From contig NZ_UFQC01000020.1 of assembly GCF_900496975.1 (NCBI RefSeq), positions 1 to 64,000 on the forward strand: a stretch of DNA of 64,000 nt, in the 5' to 3' direction. A program made the position numbers and the translations under genes. Origin of the DNA: Achromobacter veterisilvae. GTDB taxonomy: Bacteria > Pseudomonadota > Gammaproteobacteria > Burkholderiales > Burkholderiaceae_B. Below the pieces are notes generated by a model. It did not search any database, was not told the origin of the DNA, and saw nothing but the letters and a program-made list of their open reading frames with translations. Positions 8,050 through 16,687 of the stretch are shown in pieces. How positions within the stretch are numbered: the stretch's first letter is position 1; each line of letters starts with the position of its first letter.

Positions 8050-9528
8050 ATGAGCGCCCCGGCGGGCCAGACGCTGGGGCTGGAGATGGAGATGGCGGTG
8101 GCGCGCCGCGACGATGGCGCCAGCCATCCCGTGGACGGCTATTTCGCCAGGCTGGCGCGGATCAAGGCGGGCCGCGGCGAAGCGCCGGACATGGCGCGCA
8201 TCGACGGCCGCGACGTGGGCCTGTCGGTGGCGGCCGGCGAGAGCGGGCTGGACAACGGCTTCAACCTGCTGGAGACCGCGTTCGCGCCGGTCGCCGCCGC
8301 CGAGGGCGGCCTGGCCGAACTGGCCCGCCGCGCCAGGCGGGAACTCGAGGACGCGCAACTGGCGCTGGAGGCCGAGGGCGCCACCGTGCTGAACGTCTCG
8401 GAGCATCCTGCCTGCACGCTGGACCCCGGCTGGTACGCCCGGGTGCAGGTGCCGCGGCCCATCTACCGCGAGCTGGTCGGGCATCGCGAATGGCTGCACC
8501 GCGTGGGCATCGACGCGAAGGCGCAGAACAGCCCCTGCACGTCGGTGGACGTGCGGCAGGCGGCGCGCGCGTTGAACGTGGTGCTGGGCCTGGCGCCGGC
8601 CAGCGTCGCGCTGTTCGCCAACAGCCCGCTGGAAAGCGGCCGCGTGACGGGTTTCAAGGAGAACCGGCTGACTGTCTGGGACCGCATGTTCCGCTATTCG
8701 CGCTATGCCGGCGACCACCGCCTGCAGCGTCTGCCGGAACGTCCTTTCGCGGACCTGGGGGACTATTTCCGCTGGATGTTCGGCCCGGGCACCGCCAGCC
8801 GCTGCCTGCCCCTGGCCGCCGAGGACGGCTACAAGTCGGCGGTGGGGGTGTATTTGCAGGGCGGGCCCTCGCTGTCGCGGTTCCTGGCTTCCGACGGCTG
8901 GCCCGGCCTGCGCACGGACACGGGCGGCCAGGTGACGATCGTGCCGCGGGGCGGGCACTTCGAGTATTCGCAGTTCGCGCATTTCCTGGATGCGCGTTGG
9001 CGCTATCGGCTGGCGGAGCCGCCCGCGCTGGACGAGCTGCGCGCCGCCTGGCAGCGGCCGGGCGGCATCGAGGATCTGTACCTGCGGCTGGGCGCGGCCG
9101 GCTACATCGAAGGGCGCGCGCCGGGCGCGGGCTTTGCCGACGCGCAACTGGTCGAAGAGGCCGGCAGGGCCGTGGCGGCCACCATCGTGATGGCGCCCTC
9201 GGCCCTGCAACTGGGGCTGATGCGCAACCTGGGCGAGGCCGAAGCGCTGCTGCGCGAATGGGGCTGGCTGCGCTTGCGCGACTTGCGGGCCGAGGCGATG
9301 CGGCATGCCCTGGATCACGACGCGGTATGGGCCCTGGCGCGCGACACGCTGGCGGTCGCCGAGGGCGGGCTGGCCGACGGTGAACGCCACTGGCTGGACT
9401 ATGCCAGGTATGCCGTCGATACCCGCAGCACCGGCGCGGACAGGCTGCTGCGGCTATGGCGCGAGCGCGAGGACGACCCCGATCGGCTGGGCGCGGTATG
9501 CCGGGCCCGGGCCGTCATCCCCCTTTGA
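8050..9528 (+). CDS. Glutamate-cysteine ligase family protein (ATP-grasp-like carboxylate-amine ligase)
   Basis: The 492-residue protein opens with GLEMEMAVARRDDG, the ExE metal/ATP-binding signature of the glutamate-cysteine ligase superfamily, and carries conserved segments around SPLESGRVTGFKENR and PRGGHFEYSQFAHF. Members join a carboxylate (often glutamate) to an amine using ATP. Whether this one makes gamma-glutamylcysteine or another dipeptide is not decided by sequence. The start at 8050 is chosen because the residues before it (proline-rich, PRHPPPRGGP) look like translated leader. It stands alone between a LysR gene and the type III secretion locus. Confidence 0.72.
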   Translation: MSAPAGQTLGLEMEMAVARRDDGASHPVDGYFARLARIKAGRGEAPDMARIDGRDVGLSVAAGESGLDNGFNLLETAFAPVAAAEGGLAELARRARRELEDAQLALEAEGATVLNVSEHPACTLDPGWYARVQVPRPIYRELVGHREWLHRVGIDAKAQNSPCTSVDVRQAARALNVVLGLAPASVALFANSPLESGRVTGFKENRLTVWDRMFRYSRYAGDHRLQRLPERPFADLGDYFRWMFGPGTASRCLPLAAEDGYKSAVGVYLQGGPSLSRFLASDGWPGLRTDTGGQVTIVPRGGHFEYSQFAHFLDARWRYRLAEPPALDELRAAWQRPGGIEDLYLRLGAAGYIEGRAPGAGFADAQLVEEAGRAVAATIVMAPSALQLGLMRNLGEAEALLREWGWLRLRDLRAEAMRHALDHDAVWALARDTLAVAEGGLADGERHWLDYARYAVDTRSTGADRLLRLWREREDDPDRLGAVCRARAVIPL

Positions 9529-9574
9529 TCCGCCCGCGCCGCGGGGCTTGGGAGATGGGGGGAACGAAGGTAAG

Positions 9575-10090
9575 ATGAGCGGCTCGTCCATCTCTTCGGC
9601 ATCCAGGCCGCCGGTATTTCGCGGCGCCTGGCAAGGCCCGCTGCCTACCGTGTCAGATCCCTTCTTCGCCCGGATACTTTCCGAACTCGGCCAGACGCTG
9701 GGCATTCCCGCGCTGGCTCCGTCCGAGGGCGGCCTGTGCCAGTTGGCGTTCGACGGCCGGCATCTGGTGCAGATCGTGGAACACGGCGCGCGCGCCCAGA
9801 TCCTGCTGTCGTGCGCGGTGGGCGGCAAGATGGACGGCGCGCAGGCGCTGCTGGCGGCGCAGGCGAACTTCATGCAGGCCGGCGGCGGCGTCGTCGCCTG
9901 CGCGGCGCCGGACGGACGCATGCACCTGCAGCTTGGCGTGGCGCGCGCGGATTGCCGCGCGGACAACCTCATGGCCGCGATCGACGCCTTGCTGAACCAG
10001 GCCGAAGCCTGGGAAAAGCGCTGCGCGCGCGCCGAACCCGACGTCGATGCGCTGCGGCGCAATCCCGCCTTCATGATGCAGTCGGTGTAG
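9575..10090 (+). CDS. CesT/Tir-type type III secretion chaperone
   Basis: From the ATG at 9575 the protein has 171 residues. An in-frame GTG at 9650 would give 146 residues, closer to the usual size of class I chaperones; residues 1-25 are low-complexity, so the later start is quite possible. The core (FFARILSELGQTLGIPALAP, CQLAFDGRHLVQI, ARAQILLSCAVG, LNQAEAWEKRC) has the alternating pattern and acidic character of CesT-family effector chaperones, small dimeric cytoplasmic proteins that hold an effector for secretion. It converges on the bscF operon. No effector gene adjoins it, so its client is unknown; a btcA-like role for a distant effector is possible. Confidence 0.68.
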   Translation: MSGSSISSASRPPVFRGAWQGPLPTVSDPFFARILSELGQTLGIPALAPSEGGLCQLAFDGRHLVQIVEHGARAQILLSCAVGGKMDGAQALLAAQANFMQAGGGVVACAAPDGRMHLQLGVARADCRADNLMAAIDALLNQAEAWEKRCARAEPDVDALRRNPAFMMQSV

Positions 10091-10108
10091 GCGGGCCATC
10101 AGCCCGCC
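10090..10108. terminator. Stem-loop between convergent chaperone gene and bscF operon
   Basis: GGCGGGC and GCCCGCC flank a 5-nt loop immediately after the chaperone stop codon and 18 bp before the end of bscF. It can serve both converging transcripts. There is no long U-tract. Confidence 0.55.
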
Positions 10109-10125
10109 CCGCCCGCGAGACCCGC

Positions 10126-10392
10126 CTAGCTGGACTTCTGGATCACGCCCTTGAGCGAATCCGCGATCTGCTTGGTGATGGTGCTCTGGATGTCGATCAT
10201 CATCGTCCACTGCTGGATCTGCTGCTGCATTTGCAGCATCTGCGCCTGCGAGACGCTGCCGTCCGCATTGCTGCCCATATTGGACAGGGTCGTCTGCAGG
10301 TTGGATTCCTGCGTGCGGATGCTGTCGTAGATCGAGTTGTTGATGGAATTGAAGCTCAGGCCGGACGAGCCGGTAAGGCCATTGAGTGCCAT
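10126..10392 (-). CDS. bscF: Type III secretion needle protein
   Basis: The 88-residue, cysteine-free, Ser/Asn/Gln-rich helical protein matches SctF needle subunits (YscF, PrgI, EscF; normally 80-90 residues). It has an N-terminal SNS-type region, a helix-turn-helix and a C-terminal segment DIQSTITKQIADSLKGVIQKS. These subunits polymerise outside the cell into the hollow needle through which effectors pass. It is the last gene of the leftward operon, after bscD and bscE, the same order as yscD-yscE-yscF in Yersinia. Confidence 0.88.
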   Translation of the reverse strand: MALNGLTGSSGLSFNSINNSIYDSIRTQESNLQTTLSNMGSNADGSVSQAQMLQMQQQIQQWTMMIDIQSTITKQIADSLKGVIQKSS

Positions 10393-10403
10393 GGTGCGTC
10401 TCC

Positions 10404-10682
10404 TTAGCGGGACAGGGGGTTGAAGGGTAGCGGCGGCCTGGCGGCGCCGGCGTCGGGAAGGGAAGGCTGAGGGCTTGCCGCAAGCACTTCCTGGGCGGCC
10501 CGGGCGGCATCCGCCAGGGCCCGGCAGTTCTGGAACGCGGCCGGCGCCAGGCCGGCTTCCAGTTGCGCGCGCGTGGACGCCTCCAGCGCGCCGAGGCGCT
10601 CGGAAAGCGATGCGCGCAACGCCGCGCCGCCGGGGGCGGCCAGGCGTTCTTCGAGTTCGGTCAGTGTGATCGGTGCGTTCAT
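10404..10682 (-). CDS. bscE: Small YscE-position protein, probable needle-subunit co-chaperone
   Basis: The 92-residue protein (MNAPITLTELEERLAAPGGA...) is mostly helical with a proline-rich tail. It lies between bscD and the needle gene exactly as yscE does. In Yersinia, YscE with the TPR protein YscG keeps the needle subunit from polymerising in the cytoplasm. Assignment rests on position, size and helical character; direct similarity is weak. A longer open frame upstream overlaps bscD and is not the gene. Confidence 0.6.
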   Translation of the reverse strand: MNAPITLTELEERLAAPGGAALRASLSERLGALEASTRAQLEAGLAPAAFQNCRALADAARAAQEVLAASPQPSLPDAGAARPPLPFNPLSR

Positions 10683-10717
10683 GGGCGGATTGGATGGCGG
10701 ATGGATGGGCGGCGCGG

Positions 10718-12064
10718 TCAGCGCGTCACGATGGCGTTGCGCGGCCCCTCGAAAATGATGCGGGTGTTCTCCACGGCGACGAGCCGGTACTTGCGGTAGA
10801 TTCCTCCCACCAGCAGCTTGCTGCCGTCTTCCAGCACGATGAACGGCTGCGATCCGCCGACCACGCTGCGTATCGTGAAGGGCACGCTGTCGGCCGGCGC
10901 GGCCGCGCTGGCGGCCGCCACCCGGGCCACGTCCAGGTGGGTCTTGTTGAAGTCCGCCACCAGCGCCTGCAGGCGCTGCATCTGGTCGTCGTCCAGCGCC
11001 CCGGGGGAAATGTCCAGGTGGTCCGCCTTCCAGGCCAGGGTGACGCCCGACAGGCCCTCGTCGACCAACTGGCTCGAGAAGGTGTCGCTGAGCTGCTGCG
11101 TCAGCTTGATGTCGTTGCCCAGCACCGTCATGCCCGGCAACTGCGCGCGCAGGGCGTCCAGGGCCGAGGCGCGCTCGCGCGCGCTGCTGGCGATGCCGGC
11201 GACGTTGAGGCGGCCGTCGCCCTGGTACTGCGGCTCGTACTTGACGTTGAACGCGCGCAGCGCGGCGCGCGCGGTGCGCACGGTTTCGTCCTCGTTGCTG
11301 ATGCGCATGGCCGGCATGGGCCAGATCTGCGACAGGGCCGCCGCGACGGCGTCCTGCTCGGCCGCGTTGCGGACCCAGCCGGATACGGTGACCGTGCCGT
11401 CGCGCGACAGGGACACGTGCAGCCGCGAGGCCAGCCCCATGCGCTCGAACACTGCGGAGATCTGGCCCACCGATTTCTCGGCGGCGGCCAGGCGCGGGTC
11501 GGGCGTGGGCGCGCGCTTGGCGGTCGACGGCGGGATCAGCGCCAGCGCGATGGCCACGATGATCGTCAGGGCCACGGCGCCGAGCCCCAGCGCCATCGGC
11601 CAGGAATCGCGCTTGCGGCGCCGGCCGGGCGCGGGCGGCAGCGGCAGCCGGCGTTCCAGTTGGCTGTCTTCCTCGGCGGCGGACACCGGCGCGGCGCTGG
11701 CGGGCGCCGCGGGGGGCGGGGGCGTCTCCGGCTCCGGCGGGGCGGCCTTGGCCGGCGCCGTGGGGCCGGATTCGGGAAGCCGGGGCCACGGGTCGCCGCG
11801 GCGCGCCACGGTGATCCAGACCGGGCCCAGCGGGACCGGGCGGTTGAACGGCGTGCCGGGTGGCGCGTCCGGCGCGGCGTCGCCGAGCGCCAGGTCCCAG
11901 CCCTCGGCGCCGATGCGCACCTGCGCGGCGCGCGGACCCATGCCTTCGTCGGCCAGCACGACGTCGCAGGCCGGATCGGCGCCCAGCGCCGCGCCGTCTT
12001 CCACCAGGCAGCGCGCGTCGCGGTGCAAGCCGCTCAGGACGCGCAGTTCCAGCGCTTCGCTCAT
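10718..12064 (-). CDS. bscD: Type III secretion inner-membrane ring protein (SctD, FHA domain)
   Basis: The 448-residue protein has an N-terminal cytoplasmic FHA-like domain (residues 1-95), a proline/alanine linker, one membrane helix around 156-178 (MALGLGAVALTIIVAIALAL) and a periplasmic part with repeated ring-building modules (LHVSLSRDGTVTVSGWV; GRLNVAGIASSARERASAL). This is the layout of YscD/PrgH-type proteins that form the outer inner-membrane ring with BscJ and contact the secretin. It sits between bcrD and bscE. Confidence 0.88.
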   Translation of the reverse strand: MSEALELRVLSGLHRDARCLVEDGAALGADPACDVVLADEGMGPRAAQVRIGAEGWDLALGDAAPDAPPGTPFNRPVPLGPVWITVARRGDPWPRLPESGPTAPAKAAPPEPETPPPPAAPASAAPVSAAEEDSQLERRLPLPPAPGRRRKRDSWPMALGLGAVALTIIVAIALALIPPSTAKRAPTPDPRLAAAEKSVGQISAVFERMGLASRLHVSLSRDGTVTVSGWVRNAAEQDAVAAALSQIWPMPAMRISNEDETVRTARAALRAFNVKYEPQYQGDGRLNVAGIASSARERASALDALRAQLPGMTVLGNDIKLTQQLSDTFSSQLVDEGLSGVTLAWKADHLDISPGALDDDQMQRLQALVADFNKTHLDVARVAAASAAAPADSVPFTIRSVVGGSQPFIVLEDGSKLLVGGIYRKYRLVAVENTRIIFEGPRNAIVTR

Positions 12065-12089
12065 GGCGCGGCTCCGTTGCGCGGCGCGT

Positions 12090-14183
12090 TCATAGATCCA
12101 CCCGCGCCAGCGGCTGCACGTTGATTTCCTGTGTCAGCTCCTGGTAGGACAGCACCGGCAGTTCGTAGAGGTCCTGCTCGATCATCTTGCGCAGGTAGCG
12201 GCGGATGTCCATCGAGGTCAGCAGCACCGGCTTCTGCGCGGTGGCGTTCAGGTCGCCGGTCGCGCGCTTGATGTTGTCCACCAGCTTTTTCGAGGCGTTC
12301 GGATCCAGCGCCAGGTAGCTGCCCGCCGAGGTCTGGCGGATCGCGCCGCGCACGGTCTCTTCCACGTTCGGCGCCAGCAGGTAGGCCGGCAGGATGTTCT
12401 GGCCGCTGGAGTACTTGTAGCTGATGTGGCGTTTCAGCGAGACCCGCACGTATTCGGTCAGCAGCACCGAATCCTTTTCCTTCTGGCCCCATTCGATCAG
12501 CGCTTCCAGCACCGCGCGCAGATTGCGCACCGAGATGTCCTCGGACACCAGGCGCTGCATGATCTCGGCGATCTTCTGCACCGGCATCACGCGCAGCGCC
12601 TCTTTCACCAGGTCGGGGAAGCGGTCTTCCATGGCGGTCAGCAGGAAGCGCGTTTCCTGGATGCCGATGAAGTCGGACGAGTATTTCTTCAGCACGAAGG
12701 CCAGGTGCCAGGTCAGCACCTGGTGGGGATCCAGGTAGGGAATCCCGGCGGCCGACAGCGTGGGCGCTAGCTCGGCGCCGACCCAGATGGTCGGGATGTT
12801 GGGCAGGAAGCGCTTGTCGGTTTCGTAGGGAACCTGCAACGCCTGCAGGTTCTGTTCGGTGTCGCGCACCAGCACCGCCCCGGGCCGCAGCCTGCCTTGC
12901 GACACCGGCACTTCGGACAGCAGGATGTTGTAGGTGTCCTGCGGCAGCGCGTCGTTGAAACGTAGCTGGATGCCGGGGAAGGGCACGCCCAGGTCGAAGT
13001 ACAGGGCGCGGCGGATCTTGAGCAGTTCGTCGTTCAGTTCGTCGGCGTCGAAACTGCGCTGCAAATGCGCGGCGACGTCGATCATCAGCGGCAGGGTGGG
13101 CGCGAACTCGGCGCTGCCGTCGGTGCGCGGCTTGGCCGCCGGCTTCTGGCCGTCGGCCGCCAGCGCGGGGATTTCGGTGATCTCGCCCGTCTTTTCGTCG
13201 ACCACCTTGCGCGTGCCGCGCAGCAGCACGAAGCCGACGGTGCCCACCACCGCGGCCAGCGCGAGGAAGGTCAGGGTGGGCATGCCCGGGATCAGGCCCA
13301 TGCCCACGGCGATGGCGGCGGCGATCAGCAGCGCGCGCGGCTGGGCCAGCACCTGCGCGCCGATGTCCTTGCCCACGTTGGACGGGCCGTCGCCGGTCTG
13401 CACCCGCGTCACGATGATGCCGGCGCAGATGGCGATGAAAAGCGCGGGAATCTGCGCGATGAGGCCGTCGCCGATGGTCAGGATGGAATAGATCTGCACC
13501 GCTTCGCCGGCGGTGAGGTTGCGCTGCATGGTGCCGATGAGGATGCCGCCCAGCAGGTTCACCGCCACGATGATCAGCCCCGCGATGGCGTCGCCCTTGA
13601 CGAACTTCATGGCGCCGTCCATGGCGCCGTATAGCTGGCTTTCTTTTTCGACGACGGAGCGGCGCTTGCGGGCCTCGTCCATGTCGATGGTGCCGGCGCG
13701 CAGGTCGGCGTCGATCGACATCTGCTTGCCGGGCATGGCGTCCAGCGAAAAGCGCGCGGCCACTTCGGCCACCCGCTCCGCGCCCTTGGTGATCACGACG
13801 AACTGCACGATGGTCAGGATCAGGAAGACCACCAGGCCCACGATAAGGTTGCCGCCCACGACGAAATTGCCGAAGGTCTCGATGATGTGCCCCGCGTCGC
13901 CCTGCAGCAGGATCAGGCGCGTGGTGGCGATGGAAATGCCCAGGCGGAACAGCGTCGTCACCAGCAGCACGGACGGGAACGACGAGAACGCCAGCGGCGA
14001 CGGCAGGTACATGGCGACCATCAGCAGGATGGCCGACAGCGTCATGTTGGTGCCGATCAGTACGTCGACGAGCGCCGTCGGCAGCGGAAGGATCATCATG
14101 AAGATGATCGAGACGATCAGGACCGCCAGGACGATATCGTTGCGGCTGGTGGCGGCGGCGACGACGCGGTTAAGGGCTTGCAT
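12090..14183 (-). CDS. bcrD: Export-gate protein (SctV/LcrD/FlhA family)
   Basis: The 697-residue protein from the ATG at 14183 has about eight membrane helices in the first 320 residues, including the conserved loop RFSLDAMPGKQMSIDADLRA, and a large C-terminal cytoplasmic domain that in homologues forms a nonameric ring receiving chaperone-substrate complexes. A TTG at 14195 overlapping the bscY stop would add four residues and would fit translational coupling. The yscX-yscY-yscV order of Yersinia is preserved. Confidence 0.93.
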   Translation of the reverse strand: MQALNRVVAAATSRNDIVLAVLIVSIIFMMILPLPTALVDVLIGTNMTLSAILLMVAMYLPSPLAFSSFPSVLLVTTLFRLGISIATTRLILLQGDAGHIIETFGNFVVGGNLIVGLVVFLILTIVQFVVITKGAERVAEVAARFSLDAMPGKQMSIDADLRAGTIDMDEARKRRSVVEKESQLYGAMDGAMKFVKGDAIAGLIIVAVNLLGGILIGTMQRNLTAGEAVQIYSILTIGDGLIAQIPALFIAICAGIIVTRVQTGDGPSNVGKDIGAQVLAQPRALLIAAAIAVGMGLIPGMPTLTFLALAAVVGTVGFVLLRGTRKVVDEKTGEITEIPALAADGQKPAAKPRTDGSAEFAPTLPLMIDVAAHLQRSFDADELNDELLKIRRALYFDLGVPFPGIQLRFNDALPQDTYNILLSEVPVSQGRLRPGAVLVRDTEQNLQALQVPYETDKRFLPNIPTIWVGAELAPTLSAAGIPYLDPHQVLTWHLAFVLKKYSSDFIGIQETRFLLTAMEDRFPDLVKEALRVMPVQKIAEIMQRLVSEDISVRNLRAVLEALIEWGQKEKDSVLLTEYVRVSLKRHISYKYSSGQNILPAYLLAPNVEETVRGAIRQTSAGSYLALDPNASKKLVDNIKRATGDLNATAQKPVLLTSMDIRRYLRKMIEQDLYELPVLSYQELTQEINVQPLARVDL

Positions 14184-14191
14184 GGCGCGGC

Positions 14192-14551
14192 TCAAGTCGT
14201 TTCTGTCTCAGTGGGCGCGGCGCTTGCCGCGGGCCGCGAGGCGACGTACGCGCGCATCGCGGCGGCGGCCTCTTCCCGGCGCTCCAGCGCCAGCAGGGTC
14301 TGCGAGCGGATCAGGTGGAACGGCGCGCCGGCGCCGCCCTGCATGGCCAGGGCGTCCAGCGTCGACAGCGCGGTTTCGGGCTTGCCGGCGCGCAACTGCG
14401 CCAGCGCCAGGGCGGCCAGTTCGCGCTGGCCGGCCAGGCCCAGCGCGCGCAGGGCGTTGAGCAGGACGGCCGTCTTCTCGGGCCGGTTGTTTTCGAGGTA
14501 GATGTACGCCAGCAGGCTGAGCAGCTCGCGGGCCTCGTGTTTCAGCGGCAT
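14192..14551 (-). CDS. bscY: YscY-like TPR chaperone
   Basis: The 119-residue protein is built of TPR-like helical pairs (LLSLLAYIYLENNRPEKTAV, LALAQLRAGKPETALSTLDA). Its position between bscX and bcrD equals that of yscY, the chaperone that binds YscX and the export gate in Yersinia. It overlaps the possible TTG start of bcrD. Family assignment rests on context plus the TPR pattern. Confidence 0.75.
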   Translation of the reverse strand: MPLKHEARELLSLLAYIYLENNRPEKTAVLLNALRALGLAGQRELAALALAQLRAGKPETALSTLDALAMQGGAGAPFHLIRSQTLLALERREEAAAAMRAYVASRPAASAAPTETETT

Positions 14552-14558
14552 CGGGCGT

Positions 14559-14960
14559 TCATCCTTGGTACAGCGCGCTGCGGTACATGGTGACCAGTTC
14601 GCGCAGGCCCGCTTCGTCCTTGAGCAGGCGCAGCGCGCGGTTCAGGGCGCGGGCATCGTCCTGGTTCTGGGATTGCTCGGCGGCGGCGCCCAGGCCGTCC
14701 AGCGCGGATTGCAGGGCCTGCTGGAACTTGGCGGGCATCAGCAGGTCGCGATTGGCCAGCGGGGGGCGCAGGCTGTCGTCCAGGTAGCGGGCGGCGGTGG
14801 GCTTGTCCAGCAACTGGGCCAACTGCGCGCGCACGCCGTCGGCGGGAGGGGCCAGTTCCTGGCGCTCGGGCAGGTGCTGGCCGCCGGCGTCGCGGCTGGC
14901 GTAGGAAATGCTGTCGATGCCCCGGTCGAAGGCCAGGCCGTTGATGCGCATGTCGGACAT
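14559..14960 (-). CDS. bscX: YscX-like type III secretion protein
   Basis: The 133-residue protein (MSDMRINGLAFDRGIDSISY...) is the expected size for YscX (about 120 residues) and shares the conserved region LAPPADGVRAQLAQLLD followed by a helical C-terminus. YscX is an early secreted component that needs YscY and the export gate. It lies 7 bp before bscY and 22 bp after the SycN-like gene. Confidence 0.78.
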   Translation of the reverse strand: MSDMRINGLAFDRGIDSISYASRDAGGQHLPERQELAPPADGVRAQLAQLLDKPTAARYLDDSLRPPLANRDLLMPAKFQQALQSALDGLGAAAEQSQNQDDARALNRALRLLKDEAGLRELVTMYRSALYQG

Positions 14961-14982
14961 GATGGTTCTCCGTGTGCCGTGG

Positions 14983-15363
14983 TCAGTCGTCGCGCGCGGC
15001 GTCCAGCCAGCGCGACAGGTAGTCGACGGCCTGCTTCAGTTTGTGCGCGCTGGCGTCGGCGGCGGCCAGGCGGGTCGCCGCCAGGAGCCGCGGCACGCCG
15101 TCCTGCTCGCGCAGCGCCGCCTGTACCGGCCAGCCGTCCAGCCGGGAATAATGGGCGCGGCGCCAGGCTTGCAGCAGGCGCTCGGGAGCGTCGTAGGGGG
15201 CGGGGTCCGAGACGTAGACCAGCACCTCTTCATCCGAGGGCTCGATCGCCACGCGGCGGCCGGATTCCAGTTGCAGCGCCACGTTGCCGCGGGCGCCCAG
15301 CGCCAGGCCGGGCATGCCGATGTCTTCGCCGAAGGCGCTCAACGCCTGGTCCAGGCTGTTCAT
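14983..15363 (-). CDS. SycN-like type III chaperone
   Basis: The 126-residue CesT-fold protein (MNSLDQALSAFGEDIGMPGL...) has the alpha-beta pattern of class I chaperones (NVALQLESGRRVAIEP, DEEVLVYVSD) and a C-terminal helix. It overlaps the bopN stop codon as ATGA and is therefore translationally coupled to it. In Yersinia SycN with YscB escorts YopN, and position makes BopN the likely partner here. Confidence 0.75.
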   Translation of the reverse strand: MNSLDQALSAFGEDIGMPGLALGARGNVALQLESGRRVAIEPSDEEVLVYVSDPAPYDAPERLLQAWRRAHYSRLDGWPVQAALREQDGVPRLLAATRLAAADASAHKLKQAVDYLSRWLDAARDD

Positions 15364-16460
15364 TCGTATTCCTCGTCGATGGCGGCGTCCAGCGCCAGTT
15401 GGGCGGCGTTCAGGACGGATTGCCGGGTGTCCGAGTCAGCGTAGACGGAGATCGGGAGATCCTTGAGCACGGCGCGCACGCCGCTCAGGAACGCGATCCG
15501 GCCTTCCACGGTGGACACGCCATGCGTGCCGGCCAGGCTGGAGAAGCGCGATTCGGAGACCCATTTTTCATTGCTGACGTTGACCAGGTCCTGCATCAGC
15601 CGTTCCGACGAAACCGCGGCGCCATGTTCCCGGCCCATTTTTTCCGCCAGTTCCGCGCAGCCTTCCAGGACGGTGACGGCGGTGCCCAACTGGTACAGGT
15701 CCTGCATCAGGGCCTGCAGCCGGTCGGGGCTGGCGGAGGGGCGCGCGGCAGCCAGATCCTGGCCCAGCGCCTGGATCAACTGCCGCAGCCCGCGGCCGAT
15801 GTCCTGGCCGCCGAAGCGTTCCAGGGCCAGGGCGAGGGTCTTGGCCAGGCCGGATTCGCCCAGCACCACGTCGCGGTAGGTGCGCTGGAAATCCGCCACG
15901 CCCCGGGCGTCCCCGGCATAGGCCGAGGCGGCGCCGATGGTGTTCATGCCGGCGCGGATCTGCGGGCCGCTTTCCAGTTCCAGGTCGGCCAGCGCTTCGC
16001 GCAGCGCGTCCAGCACCTCTTCGGGCGCGCCTTCGCTTTCGCCCTGGCGCAGCGCGTACTGCAGGGCCAGATACTGCTGCGACACGTCGCCGAAGGCCTG
16101 GCCGGCCGCCTGGCGGGGATCGGCCTTGCCGGCCAGCAGGTGGCGGGCCAGCTCGATCAGTTTTTCCTGCGCGTCGGCGTCGTGGGCCTCGGCCAGGTAG
16201 GCCAGGATGGCTTCCGTGCTGATCGTCTGCAAGGGCGCGTCGCCGCGCATCTTGCGTTCCGCGTGGTGCTTGTCTTCCGTTTTCTCGGCCATGTGCAGGC
16301 TGAGTTCTTCGGCCGAATCGGCCAGGGAGAACTCGCCGTCGACCGCGACGGCGGCCTGGCCCAGCATCGTGCCGGCCTGCGGCTGCCCATGCTGGACGTC
16401 GGCCTGCGAGGTCATCGAGGAGAAAGCGGAGGAAGGAAGGCCTGCTTCGATACGGTTCAT
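15360..16460 (-). CDS. bopN: Gatekeeper protein, YopN-TyeA-like
   Basis: The 366-residue protein is the first gene of the leftward operon. It has an N-terminal secretion-signal-like region rich in Ser/Gln, a YopN/HrpJ core (IAFLSGVRAVL and YRDVVLGESGLAKTLALALE regions) and a helical C-terminus that corresponds in size to TyeA fused onto YopN. SctW proteins plug the export apparatus and set the order of translocator versus effector secretion; BopN of Bordetella is itself secreted. Transcription probably starts at the GGAACT-N16-TAC element at 16506-16530. Confidence 0.87.
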   Translation of the reverse strand: MNRIEAGLPSSAFSSMTSQADVQHGQPQAGTMLGQAAVAVDGEFSLADSAEELSLHMAEKTEDKHHAERKMRGDAPLQTISTEAILAYLAEAHDADAQEKLIELARHLLAGKADPRQAAGQAFGDVSQQYLALQYALRQGESEGAPEEVLDALREALADLELESGPQIRAGMNTIGAASAYAGDARGVADFQRTYRDVVLGESGLAKTLALALERFGGQDIGRGLRQLIQALGQDLAAARPSASPDRLQALMQDLYQLGTAVTVLEGCAELAEKMGREHGAAVSSERLMQDLVNVSNEKWVSESRFSSLAGTHGVSTVEGRIAFLSGVRAVLKDLPISVYADSDTRQSVLNAAQLALDAAIDEEYE

Positions 16461-16505
16461 AGGGCGTGTCAGGCGGCCGGTACAGGCCGCGCGTAGTCAG
16501 TGGTA

Positions 16506-16530
16506 GTAACGGGGGAAGCGGGAAAGTTCC
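16506..16530 (-). promoter_or_regulatory. Candidate BtrS (ECF sigma) promoter for the bopN operon
   Basis: On the minus strand GGAACT (16530-16525) is followed after exactly 16 nt by TACTACCA (from 16508). The GGAAC block resembles -35 elements of HrpL/ECF-type sigma factors. The same layout occurs divergently 14 bp away, before the second bsp22, and before btrA. Function is inferred. Confidence 0.65.
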
Positions 16531-16543
16531 ATGCCGGTCCGAT

Positions 16544-16568
16544 GGAACCAAGGCGAGGCGGCGGTTAC
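16544..16568 (+). promoter_or_regulatory. Candidate BtrS promoter for the bsp22 / rightward T3SS operon
   Basis: GGAACC at 16544-16549, a 16-nt spacer, then TACGAACA from 16566. Together with the divergent copy it forms a back-to-back pair; the two -35 blocks make an inverted repeat GTTCCAT-N9-ATGGAAC. It predicts a leader of about 110 nt before bsp22. Confidence 0.65.
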
Positions 16569-16590
16569 GAACACGGCATGGCGGCGGATT

Positions 16591-16638
16591 GGGATCGGAC
16601 GATCCCGATATCCGCGAATATTCCAAGGGTTAACCCTT
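16591..16638 (+). promoter_or_regulatory. Two palindromes in the predicted bsp22 leader
   Basis: GGGATC-ggac-GATCCC (16591-16606) and the perfect 14-bp palindrome AAGGGTTAACCCTT (16625-16638) lie downstream of the predicted promoter and upstream of the ribosome-binding site. They may be operators or RNA structures controlling stability or translation of the filament mRNA; the sequence alone does not decide. Confidence 0.45.
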
Positions 16639-16687
16639 AATCAGCGAGGCGCCAAGCCCAACGGGCGCGCCGCAAGAGGAGAAGAAG

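Noticed and set aside
9561..9577. GGAACG in front of the CesT-type chaperone as a BtrS promoter
   Set aside because: The sixth base differs and no TAC follows at 16 nt.
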